Below are positions 1-8,222 of a stretch of DNA of 64,000 nucleotides, in pieces. How positions within the stretch are numbered: position 1 is the first letter of the stretch; every line of letters starts with the position of its first letter. Location: the NCBI RefSeq assembly GCF_016772415.1, contig NZ_JAGSGD010000001.1:3559501-3623500 (forward strand), given 5' to 3'. Below the pieces are notes generated by a model that searched no databases, was not told the origin of the DNA, and worked only from the letters and a program-made list of their open reading frames with translations. The DNA is from Phenylobacterium glaciei (GTDB lineage: Bacteria; Pseudomonadota; Alphaproteobacteria; Caulobacterales; Caulobacteraceae). The position numbers and the translations under genes were made by a program.

Positions 1-773
1 CGCTGGCTGTCATGATCATCGGCGGCCGGCAGCTGGGCCTGGCCATCCTGATGCATGACGCCGCCCACGGGGCCCTGCACAAGAACCTCAAGGTCAACGA
101 CTGGGCCGGCGAGTGGATGACCGGCGGCGGCCTGGCCCGCTATCGCCCCTATCACCTGACCCACCACCGCTTCGCCCAGCAGGCGGAAGACCCGGACCTT
201 GGCCTCTCGGCGCCCTTCCCGATCACGCGAGTGTCCCTGCGGCGCAAGCTGGTGCGCGACCTCACCGGCCAGACCTTCTTCAAGCAGCGGTTCGGCGACC
301 TGGTCGCCCGGCTGAAGGCCCGCAAGCCGGGCGAACCCTTGGCTCCGATCCTGGCCGAAGAGGTCCGCCGCAAGCGCCGCTGGCTGCTGGGCGGCCTGGT
401 CATCACCGCCCTCGGCGCCCCCTTCGGCGCCTGGTGGGCCTGGCCAGTGCTGTGGGTCCTGCCCCAGGCCACCTGGTATCCGATGATCACGCGGCTGAGG
501 AACATCGCCGAGCACGCCTGCATCGCCAAGGACGAGCCCGATCCCCTGCGCCACGCCCGGACCACCAAGGCCAACCTGATCGAGCGCGCCCTGCTGGCCC
601 CCTACTATGTGAACTACCACTGCGAACATCACATGTTCATGCACCTGCCCTGCTACCAGCTGCCCCGCGCGCACCGGGCGCTGGCGAAGGCCGGAATAAC
701 CGACGGCATGCTGGTGGAGCCGGGCGGGTATTTGAAGGTGCTGGCTCTGGCGGCAGGTAAGGCGTCCGGCTAA
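1..773 (+). CDS. Fatty acid desaturase, 5' end cut by window edge
   Basis: Membrane di-iron fatty acid desaturase. The frame is open to the left edge, so the true start lies outside the window; numbering here is from the first ATG at 12. The three histidine clusters of the family are visible: HDAAH (15-19), HLTHH (48-52) and HCEHH (203-207), which together bind the two irons. A hydrophobic stretch at about 126-150 fits a membrane segment. The enzyme should introduce a double bond into a fatty acyl chain or a carotenoid-like substrate at the inner membrane; substrate not determinable. The histidine spacing resembles the FA_desaturase (PF00487) family. It ends 8 bases before the next gene, so the two may be co-transcribed. 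Confidence 0.9.
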   Translation, partial: LAVMIIGGRQLGLAILMHDAAHGALHKNLKVNDWAGEWMTGGGLARYRPYHLTHHRFAQQAEDPDLGLSAPFPITRVSLRRKLVRDLTGQTFFKQRFGDLVARLKARKPGEPLAPILAEEVRRKRRWLLGGLVITALGAPFGAWWAWPVLWVLPQATWYPMITRLRNIAEHACIAKDEPDPLRHARTTKANLIERALLAPYYVNYHCEHHMFMHLPCYQLPRAHRALAKAGITDGMLVEPGGYLKVLALAAGKASG

Positions 774-781
774 GCGAGGGG

Positions 782-1444
782 ATGATCGATCCCAGTTTCG
801 AGGGCCGCCGCGCCTTCATCCTCGAAAACACCCGGCTGCAGACCCCGCCCCACACCCCGGAGCTGCAGCTGCATCTCGCCGATGAGATCACCCCGATCTG
901 GAAGATGACCGAGGAGGCCCTGGCCGAGATCGGCCTGCCGCCGCCCTTCTGGGCCTTCGCCTGGGCCGGCGGCCAGGCCCTGGCGCGCTACATCCTGGAC
1001 AATCCCAAGCTGGTCGCCGGCAAGCGGGTGATCGACTTTGCCTCGGGCTCCGGCATCGTCGGCATCGCCGCCATGCAGGCCGGCGCGACCCACGTCCTGG
1101 CCGCCGACATCGACGGCTTCTGCGGCGCGGCGCTGGCCCTCAACGCCAAGGCCAATGGGGTCGCCGTGGACTTCACCGACGCCAACCTGCTCGACACCCC
1201 AGCCCCCGCCGCCGACGTCATCCTGGCCGGCGACATCTGCTACGAAAAGCCCATGGCCGACGCGGTGATGGCCTGGCTGGCGCAGGCGCGGGCGCGGGGG
1301 ACCGCCGTCCTGATCGGCGATCCGGGGCGCTCCTACTTCCCGCGCTCGGGCCTCACCAAGCTGGCCGAGTACCAGGTGGCCACCACCCGCGAGCTGGAGG
1401 ACCAGGAGGTCAAGAAAACCTCCGTCTGGACTCTCGCGGCCTGA
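782..1444 (+). CDS. Class I SAM methyltransferase, ETF-beta lysine methyltransferase (METTL20) type
   Basis: A 220-residue Rossmann methyltransferase. Motif I is at 85-97 (DFASGSGIVGIAA), followed by the acidic motif II residue D109 and a late DPGRSYFP segment near 182. The early PFWAFAWAGGQALARY segment is typical of the METTL20/METTL18-like protein methyltransferases often annotated as nicotinamide N-methyltransferase. Bacterial members of this group are known to methylate lysines of electron-transfer flavoprotein beta, which is the favoured substrate by family knowledge only. It starts 8 bases after the desaturase. A ribosomal-protein methyltransferase is an alternative. Confidence 0.8.
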   Translation: MIDPSFEGRRAFILENTRLQTPPHTPELQLHLADEITPIWKMTEEALAEIGLPPPFWAFAWAGGQALARYILDNPKLVAGKRVIDFASGSGIVGIAAMQAGATHVLAADIDGFCGAALALNAKANGVAVDFTDANLLDTPAPAADVILAGDICYEKPMADAVMAWLAQARARGTAVLIGDPGRSYFPRSGLTKLAEYQVATTRELEDQEVKKTSVWTLAA

Positions 1445-1488
1445 CCTTCTAAAAGGGAACAAACACAGAACTGAAAGCGGCGACCGAA

Positions 1489-1833
1489 ATGCGCGAAGAC
1501 GGCAAGATCGACTATGTGGAGCTGCCGGGCGCGGACCTGCCCGCCACCAAGAGCTTCTACGGCCAGGCCTTCGGCTGGACCTTCACCGACTACGGCCCGA
1601 CCTATGCCGCCTTCGGCGACGCAGGCCTCGACGGCGGTTTCCAGGCCGATCCGGCCGAGGCGCCGGCCGCGCCCCTGGTGGTGATCTTCACCACCGACAT
1701 CGAGGCGATGTTGGCCAAGGTGAGCGCGGCTGGCGGGGCGATCGTCAAGCCGATCTTCAGCTTCCCCGGCGGCCGGCGGTTCCACTTCCGCGACCCCAGC
1801 GGGAATGAGCTGGCGGTCTTCACCGAGGATTGA
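1489..1833 (+). CDS. VOC superfamily (glyoxalase/bleomycin resistance-like) protein
   Basis: A 114-residue single VOC domain made of two beta-alpha-beta-beta-beta halves: the first from IDYVELPGADLPATKSFY, the second ending FRDPSGNELAVF. The family includes glyoxalases, dioxygenases and resistance proteins, so the substrate cannot be assigned. It lies 44 bases after the methyltransferase and could be the third gene of that operon. Confidence 0.85.
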   Translation: MREDGKIDYVELPGADLPATKSFYGQAFGWTFTDYGPTYAAFGDAGLDGGFQADPAEAPAAPLVVIFTTDIEAMLAKVSAAGGAIVKPIFSFPGGRRFHFRDPSGNELAVFTED

Positions 1834-1886
1834 GTTGGGCGTGGAGCCTGTGCTGTAATTCCAGTCGGATAGCTGGGGGGCTGAGT

Positions 1887-3116
1887 ATGCGTCGCGTGGC
1901 CTTCGTTGGATTGTTGCTGGCGCTGATGGCCGGGCCGGCGATGGCCCAGCCAATATCTGTCGGCTCGAAAACCCTGCCGGTGAATCTGGCGCGCGTCGTC
2001 TTCGATATTCCGCCGGGCCAAGTGCTGGGGGATTGGCGGGGCGGGCTTCTTTGCATTCCATGGTCGAAGCTGAAGTGGCGTGAAGGCCGCATGCAGGTCA
2101 GCGACAACATCTTCCCAGACACTTTCCGACGGGAAGTGCGGGCCGCAGGGTTCGAGAGCGGAAGCGACGATCTTTTCGACAACGAGGCCGATTCCGCGGG
2201 CGAGTTCACCATCGGCGCACGCGTGAAAGGTATGACGGCGGACGCTTGCAGCGCCGAATCCGAGTACGTTTCCCACCGCGAAAAGGGCTCGATGTCCTTC
2301 ACGATCGAATGGCAGGTCTATTCGAAGCTGCAGCGAAAGGTGGTGGCCACCATCCCCACCAGCGGCGCCTTCGCCATTGACCGGTTCCAAAGAGACGGGG
2401 TCATAAACCCCCTGATGGTGGGCGCCTTCCGGGAGAATGTCCGCGCCCTGACCGAGTCAGAAGCGTTCCGCACAATCTTCGTGGCGGACGCTGAACAGGC
2501 GGCTCAGGAGCAGAAGCCGCAGTCAAACAATCTCATCGTGCTGACGGGCGCGGCGCCCGGCGCGAAAGCGATTCCCGAGGCGTCGGGTGCGGTGGTCGCC
2601 GTCCTGGCTGGGGCCGGCCATGGGACTGGCTTCCTCGTGTCGGCCGACGGCTATATTATCACCAACGAGCATGTCGTGGGCAAGGACACCAAGGTCCGCA
2701 TCCGCTGGTCCGACGGCTTCGAGAGCGACGGGGAGGTCGTCCGCAGGCACAAGGCCCGAGATGTCGCGCTCATCCGCACCAATCCGCACGGGCGCCAGCC
2801 GCTCTATGTCCACCGCGGCTCCCCCGCTCCCGGCGCGACAGTGTTCGCGGTCGGGACGCCGCTGGACCTCAAGTTTCAGACCACGGTGACCAAGGGCATC
2901 GTCTCGGCCAATCGCATCTTCGAGGGGTTCACCTTCATCCAAAGCGACGTGGCGGTGGCGCACGGCAACAGCGGCGGCCCCCTGCTGAACGAAAAGGGCG
3001 CCGTGATCGGCATAACCGACTGGGGTCACCGGGAGGACGGCGAGCCCGCGACGCTAAACTTCTTCATCCCCATCGGCGACGCCCTGGACTTTCTGAACCT
3101 GCAAGCCGCACCCTGA
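1887..3116 (+). CDS. Secreted trypsin-like (S1C/Deg-type) serine protease
   Basis: A 409-residue exported protease. I chose ATG 1887 rather than the in-frame ATG at 1830 because it begins a clean signal peptide (MRRVAFVGLLLALMAGPAMA) and follows a G-rich ribosome-binding site. The protease domain is C-terminal, with catalytic residues His262 (TNEHVV), Asp292 (ARDVAL) and Ser362 (GNSGGP). The N-terminal 240 residues match no family I recognise and may be a sensory or substrate-binding region. No PDZ domain is seen after the protease, unlike DegP/DegQ. Probably periplasmic, cleaving damaged or specific envelope proteins. Confidence 0.88.
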   Translation: MRRVAFVGLLLALMAGPAMAQPISVGSKTLPVNLARVVFDIPPGQVLGDWRGGLLCIPWSKLKWREGRMQVSDNIFPDTFRREVRAAGFESGSDDLFDNEADSAGEFTIGARVKGMTADACSAESEYVSHREKGSMSFTIEWQVYSKLQRKVVATIPTSGAFAIDRFQRDGVINPLMVGAFRENVRALTESEAFRTIFVADAEQAAQEQKPQSNNLIVLTGAAPGAKAIPEASGAVVAVLAGAGHGTGFLVSADGYIITNEHVVGKDTKVRIRWSDGFESDGEVVRRHKARDVALIRTNPHGRQPLYVHRGSPAPGATVFAVGTPLDLKFQTTVTKGIVSANRIFEGFTFIQSDVAVAHGNSGGPLLNEKGAVIGITDWGHREDGEPATLNFFIPIGDALDFLNLQAAP

Positions 3117-3204
3117 TATCGATGGTGCTAGAGGACCCTGCCCACGGAAAATCTGACTCAGGCCTGAGACCGGCGCCATAGTGGCGGCCAGTCTAGGAGT
3201 CCGC

Positions 3205-4968
3205 ATGCGCCGCCGCACCTTCCTCGCCGCCCTGCCCGCCGCGGCGCTCGCCACCCGCGCCCTGGCCGACGCCCGGTCCGACAATCCCAACCGCAACCGC
3301 CCCGACGTGCACGGCGGCGACCGGGTGGACGGCGCCACCTTCGCCAGCCGCAGCGCCGCCTGGGGTGTCCATGGCGCGGCGGCCACGGCCCATCCCCTGG
3401 CCAGCCTGGCCGCCATCGAGATCCTGAAGGCCGGCGGCTCGGCGGTGGACGCGGCCATCGCCGCCAACGCTGTGCTGGGCTTCGTCGAGCCGATCTCCTG
3501 CGGGGTCGGCGGCGACTGCTTCGTCATGCTGTGGGACCCGAAGACCAAACAGGTGGTGGGCCTCAACGGCTCGGGCCGCAGCCCCAAGGGTCTTTCCCTG
3601 GAGACCGTTCGCGGCCGCGCCAGGAACGGCCTGATCCCATCCTACGGCGCCGTCTCGGTCAGCGTGCCGGGCGCGGTCGACGCCTGGTGGACCCTGCACC
3701 AGCGCTACGGGAAGCTTGCGTGGAAGGACCTGTTCAAGCCCGCCATCACCCACTGCGAAGAGGGCGCGCCGGTCACCCAGAACGTCGCCTACTATCTGGA
3801 CCGCTCGCTCACCAACTTCACCAAGCCCGGCGCCGGCCTGGAGGAGGTGGAGAACTTCAAGTCGATCTGGGCGCCCGACGGCAAGACGCCGAAGGAAGGC
3901 GAGGTGTTCCGCAATCCGGCGCTGGCCCGCACCTACGGCCTGATCGCCTATGGCGGCCGCGACGGCTTCTACGAGGGCGAGATCGCCACCACCATCGAGC
4001 GCTACTTCAAACGCATCGGCGGCTGGATGACCAAGGCCGATCTGGCCGCCCACCACAGCCGCTGGGACCCGCCGCACAAGGTCAACTATCGCGGCGTCGA
4101 CGTCTGGGGCCTGTCCCCCAACAGTCAGGGGCTGGCCAGCCTGCAGGCGCTGAACATCATGGAGCAGTTCGACCTCAAGGTGATGGGCTTCCAGTCGGCC
4201 GCCGCGATCCACCACAGCGTCGAGGCCAAGCGCTTGGCCTTCGAGGACCGTGCCCGCTACTACGCCGATCCCGACTTCGCCAAGATCCCCACCGAGTGGC
4301 TTATCTCCAAGGCCTACGCCAAGGAGCGCGCGAAGCTCATCCGCCCTGACGCCATCCTGACCCCGGTCAATCCCGGCCAGGCGCCCAGCCACGGCGACAC
4401 CACCTATTTCACCACCAGCGACGCCGACGGCATGATGGTCTCCATCATCCAGTCCAACTATCGCGGCATGGGCTCAGGTCTGATGCCCGACGGCCTGGGC
4501 TTCATGTTCCAGGACCGCGGCGAGCTGTTCGCCCTGACCGACGGCCACCCCAATATCTACGCCCCGGGCAAGCGGCCCTTCCAGACCATCATCCCGGGCT
4601 TCGCGACCAAGGGGGACCAGCCGTGGCTGTCCTTCGGCGTCATGGGTGGGGACATGCAGCCCCAGGGCCAGGCCCAGATCATCTCCAACATGGTGGACTT
4701 CGGCCTGGGCGTTCAGGAGGCCGGCGACTCGCCACGCTGGCACCACGGCGGCTCCACCGAACCCACCGGCGAGGCGCAGCAGGGGGTGGGTGTGCTCAAC
4801 CTGGAGAGCGGCGTGCCTGAGGCCACCAGGCAGGCCCTGGCCAAGATCGGCTGGGTGCTGGCGCCCGAACCCGGCGGCTATGGCGGCTACCAGGCCATCG
4901 AGCGCTGGCCCGGCCGCTATGCCGCGGCCACCGAGATGCGCAAGGACGGGGTAGCGCTCGGCTACTGA
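3205..4968 (+). CDS. ggt: Gamma-glutamyltransferase, probably Tat-exported
   Basis: Gamma-glutamyltransferase/glutathione hydrolase of 587 residues, normally a proenzyme that cleaves itself into two subunits. The expected nucleophile is Thr399 in GDTTYFTTSD, and the glycine-rich MPDGLGFMF and FGVMGGDMQ segments follow. ATG 3205 is preferred over GTG 3181 because AGGAG lies 5 bases upstream. It then begins MRRRTFLAALPAAALATRALA, a twin-arginine-like signal ending in an AxA-type site, so the enzyme should act in the periplasm on glutathione or gamma-glutamyl peptides. Close to full family length. Confidence 0.92.
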   Translation: MRRRTFLAALPAAALATRALADARSDNPNRNRPDVHGGDRVDGATFASRSAAWGVHGAAATAHPLASLAAIEILKAGGSAVDAAIAANAVLGFVEPISCGVGGDCFVMLWDPKTKQVVGLNGSGRSPKGLSLETVRGRARNGLIPSYGAVSVSVPGAVDAWWTLHQRYGKLAWKDLFKPAITHCEEGAPVTQNVAYYLDRSLTNFTKPGAGLEEVENFKSIWAPDGKTPKEGEVFRNPALARTYGLIAYGGRDGFYEGEIATTIERYFKRIGGWMTKADLAAHHSRWDPPHKVNYRGVDVWGLSPNSQGLASLQALNIMEQFDLKVMGFQSAAAIHHSVEAKRLAFEDRARYYADPDFAKIPTEWLISKAYAKERAKLIRPDAILTPVNPGQAPSHGDTTYFTTSDADGMMVSIIQSNYRGMGSGLMPDGLGFMFQDRGELFALTDGHPNIYAPGKRPFQTIIPGFATKGDQPWLSFGVMGGDMQPQGQAQIISNMVDFGLGVQEAGDSPRWHHGGSTEPTGEAQQGVGVLNLESGVPEATRQALAKIGWVLAPEPGGYGGYQAIERWPGRYAAATEMRKDGVALGY

Positions 4969-5145
4969 TGGATTCCCTGTTCTGCGAAACCGAGATTGCG
5001 GTCGGCTTGTAGAAGGTGGGGTCGGGCGCCCTGCGCAGTGTCCTCCGGCGGCGACGGCGCGGCATCGCGGGCAAGGCCGGGCCCACGACGCAATTGACGG
5101 CGGCGGCGCTCAGGGCGAGCCTTCGCTCAAGGAACGGAGAGAGCC

Positions 5146-5490
5146 ATGACACCCGACGAGATGCGCGAGATCATCCTGTCGTTTCCCGGCGCCGAGGAGG
5201 GCGAGTCCTATGGCGCGCCCGCCTACAAGGTGCACGGCAAGTTCTTCACCCGCCTGCGCCGCGAGGATCAGAGCGTCGTGCTCACCGGCGTCAGCTTCGA
5301 CGAGCGCGACATGCTGATGGAGGCCGAGCCCGCCACCTTCCACACCACCCCGCACTACAAGGACTATCCCAGCGTGCTGGCCCGCATCGAGACCCTGCAT
5401 CCCGGGTCGTTCCGCAACTTCCTGGACCGCAAGTGGCGCGAGATCGCGCCGAAGAAGCTGATCAAGGAATTCGACGCGGCCAGGGCCTAG
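5146..5490 (+). CDS. MmcQ/YjbR family protein
   Basis: A 114-residue MmcQ/YjbR fold protein. Visible hallmarks are FPGAEEGESYGAPAYKV near the N terminus and HYKDYPSVLARI / RKWREIAPKKL near the C terminus. The family has a CyaY-like fold and is proposed to bind DNA; its cellular role is unknown. The start is supported by a GGAGAGA site just upstream. The UAG stop is part of the outer arm of the intergenic palindrome that begins at 5489. The preceding gap (4969-5145) shows no other feature. Confidence 0.85.
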   Translation: MTPDEMREIILSFPGAEEGESYGAPAYKVHGKFFTRLRREDQSVVLTGVSFDERDMLMEAEPATFHTTPHYKDYPSVLARIETLHPGSFRNFLDRKWREIAPKKLIKEFDAARA

Positions 5491-5550
5491 AGCATGATCG
5501 TTTTAGACGGAACCGCGTCGCGGTCCCGGCTGAAGCGTGAATCATGCTCT
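5489..5550. repeat. Intergenic palindromic repeat, GAGCATGAT type
   Basis: Imperfect palindrome with outer arms AGAGCATGAT (5489-5498) and ATCATGCTCT (5541-5550), and an inner inverted repeat around GGAACCGCG / CGCGGTCCC (5509-5527). Elements with GAGCATGAT ends are common between genes in Alphaproteobacteria. Its left end supplies part of the stop codon of the preceding gene. It could fold in RNA and protect mRNA ends. Confidence 0.8.
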
Positions 5551-5561
5551 CGCTTAAATCT

Positions 5562-5623
5562 GGAGCCTGATTCACCGCATCGGCGGAATCGCGAAGCGAT
5601 TCCACCTCAACGGATCAGGCTCT
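5562..5623. repeat. Second intergenic palindromic repeat, GAGCCTGAT type
   Basis: Second palindrome 11 bases after the first, with outer arms GAGCCTGATT (5563-5572) and GATCAGGCTC (5613-5622) around a perfect 8-bp stem GGAATCGC / GCGATTCC (5585-5592, 5596-5603). It is related to, but distinct from, its neighbour. Its right end overlaps the TAG stop codon of the minus-strand gene ending at 5622. It sits between convergent genes and may act as a bidirectional transcript end. Confidence 0.8.
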
Positions 5624-5849
5624 AGAACTCGTCCTCCATCATCGAGCGGAACTGCTCGAAGATTTCCTTGGCCTGTTCCTCGGGCGGCGGTTCCGGTTCG
5701 CTCTCGCCGGCCTTGGCCACGGGCGCGCCGCCGGTCAGGTGGCCTGCCACCATGCCGTCCTGGACCAGCAGCAGTTCCTCCCCCTCGGCCAGGCCGGTGA
5801 GCAGATGAGCGAGCTTGGGGGGAAGGTCGTCGAGGTCGAGGCGTTTCAT
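5622..5849 (-). CDS. Small hypothetical protein, N-terminus resembling Phd/YefM antitoxins
   Basis: A 75-residue acidic protein if started at ATG 5849; an in-frame ATG at 5900 would add 17 residues, but that part looks like untranslated leader. The N-terminal half (LDDLPPKLAHLL, then GEELLLVQDGMVAGHL) has the layout of Phd/YefM-type antitoxins. The C-terminal half is an E/P-rich tail ending in a helix. No toxin-like gene is adjacent, so an antitoxin role is doubtful; it may be an orphan regulator. Confidence 0.6.
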   Translation of the reverse strand: MKRLDLDDLPPKLAHLLTGLAEGEELLLVQDGMVAGHLTGGAPVAKAGESEPEPPPEEQAKEIFEQFRSMMEDEF

Positions 5850-5940
5850 GGCTTTGATTTTACCCCTCCCGTCTCGCGCCGCAAAGGGTGACAGACGCAA
5901 GGCTCGGCCCTAGCTTCCGGCCAACTGTTTCGGAGAGCAC

Positions 5941-7467
5941 ATGGCCTATCGGTCCCTGCGGGATTTCATCGCCAAGCTGGAGGCCGCGGGCGAGCTGGTG
6001 CGCGTCACCGAGCCGGTCTCATCGGTCCTTGAGATGACCGAGATCCAACGCCGGCTGCTGGCCACGGGCGGGCCAGCGGTCCTATTTGAGAATGTCACCC
6101 GCGCCGACGGCGAGCCGTCGGGCATGCCCTGCTTGGTCAACCTGTTCGGCACCGTCAAACGGGTGGCCATGGGCGTCACCCTGGACGGGCGCGAACGCAC
6201 CACGGCCGCCGACCTGCGGGAGGTGGGCGAACTGCTGGCCTTCCTGCGCGCGCCCGAGCCGCCCCGCGGCCTGAAGGACGCCCTAGACATGCTGCCGCTG
6301 GCCAAGACCGTGATGTCCATGCGGCCGGCCATCGTGAAGAAGGCGCCGGTGCAGGAGATCGTCTGGACCGGCGACCAGATCGACCTTTCCAAGCTGCCGA
6401 TCCAGACCTGCTGGCCCGGCGAGCCCGCCCCCCTGATCACCTGGCCCCTGGTGGTCACCCGCGGACCTTCGCAAGAGCGCGAGGACAATTACAACCTCGG
6501 CATCTACCGCATGCAGGTGATCGGCAAGGACCGCACCATCATGCGTTGGCTGGCCCACCGGGGCGGCGCCCAGCACCATCGCCGCTGGAAGAGCGCCGGC
6601 AAGCGCGAGCCCCTGCCCGCCTGCGCGGTGATCGGCGCCGATCCCGGCACCATCCTGGCGGCGGTGACACCGGTTCCTGAGACCCTGTCGGAGTATCAGT
6701 TCGCCGGCCTGATGCGGGGCTCCAAGGTGGAGCTTGTTCCCGCCAAGACCGTCCCCCTGATGGTCCCGGCCAACGCCGAGATCGTCATCGAGGGCCACGT
6801 CCTGCTGGACGAATACGCCGATGAGGGCCCCTACGGCGACCATACCGGCTACTACAACTCGGTCGAAAAGTTCCCGGTTTTCCAAATCTCCGCCATCACC
6901 ATGCGGAAGAATCCCATCTATCTGACCACCTTCACTGGCCGGCCGCCGGACGAGCCGTCGGTGCTCGGCGAGGCGCTGAACGAGGTCTTCATCCCCCTGC
7001 TGCGCCAGCAGTTCCCGGAGATCGTCGACTTCTGGCTGCCGCCGGAGGGCTGCTCCTACCGCATCGCCGTGGTCTCCATGAAGAAGGCCTACCCCGGCCA
7101 CGCCAAGCGCGTGATGATGGGCGTCTGGAGCTATCTGCGGCAGTTCATGTACACCAAGTGGGTGATCGTCGTGGACGACGACATCGACGCCCGCGACTGG
7201 AAGGACGTCATGTGGGCGCTGTCGACCCGCATGGATCCGGCCCGCGACATCACCCTGATCGAGGGCACCCCCATCGACTATCTCGACTTCGCCTCGCCCG
7301 AGAGCGGGCTGGGATCGAAGGTAGGCCTCGACGCCACCAACAAGTGGCCGCCGGAGACCCACCGCGAGTGGGGCGAGAAGCTGGGCATGGACGAAGCCAC
7401 GGTAAAATTGGTGACCGAGAAGTGGTCGAGGCTCGGCCTGCCGGGCGGCGGCGCGCCCGTCAAATAG
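5941..7467 (+). CDS. ubiD: UbiD family decarboxylase
   Basis: A 508-residue UbiD-type decarboxylase, which uses prenylated FMN to remove the carboxyl group of aromatic or unsaturated acids. In ubiquinone synthesis the substrate is 4-hydroxy-3-polyprenylbenzoate. Recognisable segments are [11 protein letters not shown] and [13 protein letters not shown] (cofactor-binding region) and [16 protein letters not shown] (acidic catalytic region). Length matches the family. No ubiX (flavin prenyltransferase) gene lies in the window. A non-ubiquinone UbiD substrate cannot be excluded. Confidence 0.9.
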   Translation: MAYRSLRDFIAKLEAAGELVRVTEPVSSVLEMTEIQRRLLATGGPAVLFENVTRADGEPSGMPCLVNLFGTVKRVAMGVTLDGRERTTAADLREVGELLAFLRAPEPPRGLKDALDMLPLAKTVMSMRPAIVKKAPVQEIVWTGDQIDLSKLPIQTCWPGEPAPLITWPLVVTRGPSQEREDNYNLGIYRMQVIGKDRTIMRWLAHRGGAQHHRRWKSAGKREPLPACAVIGADPGTILAAVTPVPETLSEYQFAGLMRGSKVELVPAKTVPLMVPANAEIVIEGHVLLDEYADEGPYGDHTGYYNSVEKFPVFQISAITMRKNPIYLTTFTGRPPDEPSVLGEALNEVFIPLLRQQFPEIVDFWLPPEGCSYRIAVVSMKKAYPGHAKRVMMGVWSYLRQFMYTKWVIVVDDDIDARDWKDVMWALSTRMDPARDITLIEGTPIDYLDFASPESGLGSKVGLDATNKWPPETHREWGEKLGMDEATVKLVTEKWSRLGLPGGGAPVK

Positions 7468-7533
7468 CGGCAGGGCTTGCCCTTTCAGGGATTTCCACCC
7501 CAACTGCCGCCGCTAATCGGGGATAGTGACATC

Positions 7534-7941
7534 ATGGACGCCGTAACATCGACATCGGGCAACGCCGCCGCCCTCTGGGTCGGCCTGCACATGTTCCTGC
7601 TGCTGGTCCTGTCCCTGCTGGTGGTCCGCCAGCGGCAGAAGCACAAGGTGGCGCTGGGCGACGAGGGCATCCCGGAACTGGCCCAGGCCATCCGCGCCTT
7701 CGGCAACGCCACCGAATACGTTCCTGCCGCCATGTGCGGACTTGCGGTTCTGGCCCTGGTCAACGCCCCCAGCCTGGCCATTCACCTGGCGGGCTTCGTG
7801 ATGTTCGCCGGCCGCTGCCTGCACGCCGTCGGCCTCTCCAATAGCGGCGGCACCTCCTTCCCGAGGGTGATCGGCGTCCTGGCCACCTGGGTCGCCTATG
7901 TCTTCATCGGCGTGGCCCTGCTGTTCTACGCCATCGCCTAG
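7534..7941 (+). CDS. MAPEG family membrane protein
   Basis: A 135-residue membrane protein of the MAPEG type (eicosanoid/glutathione metabolism). ATG 7534 is preferred over the upstream ATG 7477, giving a start just before the first membrane segment. Four hydrophobic segments are visible; the signature region is RAFGNATEYVPAAM followed by FAGRCLHAVGLS. MAPEG members in bacteria often act as glutathione transferases; the substrate here is unknown. Confidence 0.85.
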   Translation: MDAVTSTSGNAAALWVGLHMFLLLVLSLLVVRQRQKHKVALGDEGIPELAQAIRAFGNATEYVPAAMCGLAVLALVNAPSLAIHLAGFVMFAGRCLHAVGLSNSGGTSFPRVIGVLATWVAYVFIGVALLFYAIA

Positions 7942-7949
7942 AACGGCGC

Positions 7950-8222
7950 CTGACGCGCGCTGGCTATCGCCTCGCCGACGTACTCAGCGCGATCGCCGCG
8001 CCGCTGGGTCCGACCCAGGTGTTCGGGTCGAAGCTCTCCCTGGACATCTCGGCGGCCTATGACCTCACCGATCGCGTCCGCCTTCATGCGGGTGTGATCA
8101 ACGTGGTCGATGAGTGTCCGGATCGGGTTGTCGGCTCCAACGACGGGCGGCCCTTCACAGAGGCCGGTGGTTTGGGAGTGGACGGACGTGAGTATTTCCT
8201 ACGGATTTCGACGCGCTGGTAG
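7950..8222 (+). pseudogene. Remnant of a TonB-dependent receptor (C-terminal barrel end only)
   Basis: The frame translates to the last strands of a TonB-dependent outer membrane receptor: QVFGSKLSLDISAAYDLTD, then a VNNLFDxxPDRV-like segment (VINVVDECPDRVV) and a terminal REYFLRISTRW ending in an aromatic residue. The plug domain and most of the barrel are absent, and no start codon with a leader is seen. The fragment follows the MAPEG gene directly and overlaps the start of the alkaline phosphatase. It looks like the residue of a deletion that joined two loci. Confidence 0.75.

Noticed and set aside
3193-4392. 399-codon minus-strand frame
   Set aside because: Opposite gamma-glutamyltransferase with low-complexity Gly/Asp/Val composition; a shadow.
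5622-5849. Toxin-antitoxin module
   Set aside because: Only an antitoxin-like N-terminus; no toxin gene adjacent on either side.
8019-8222. Independent 67-residue gene
   Set aside because: It is the tail of a TonB-dependent receptor barrel with no own start signals, so listed as a remnant.
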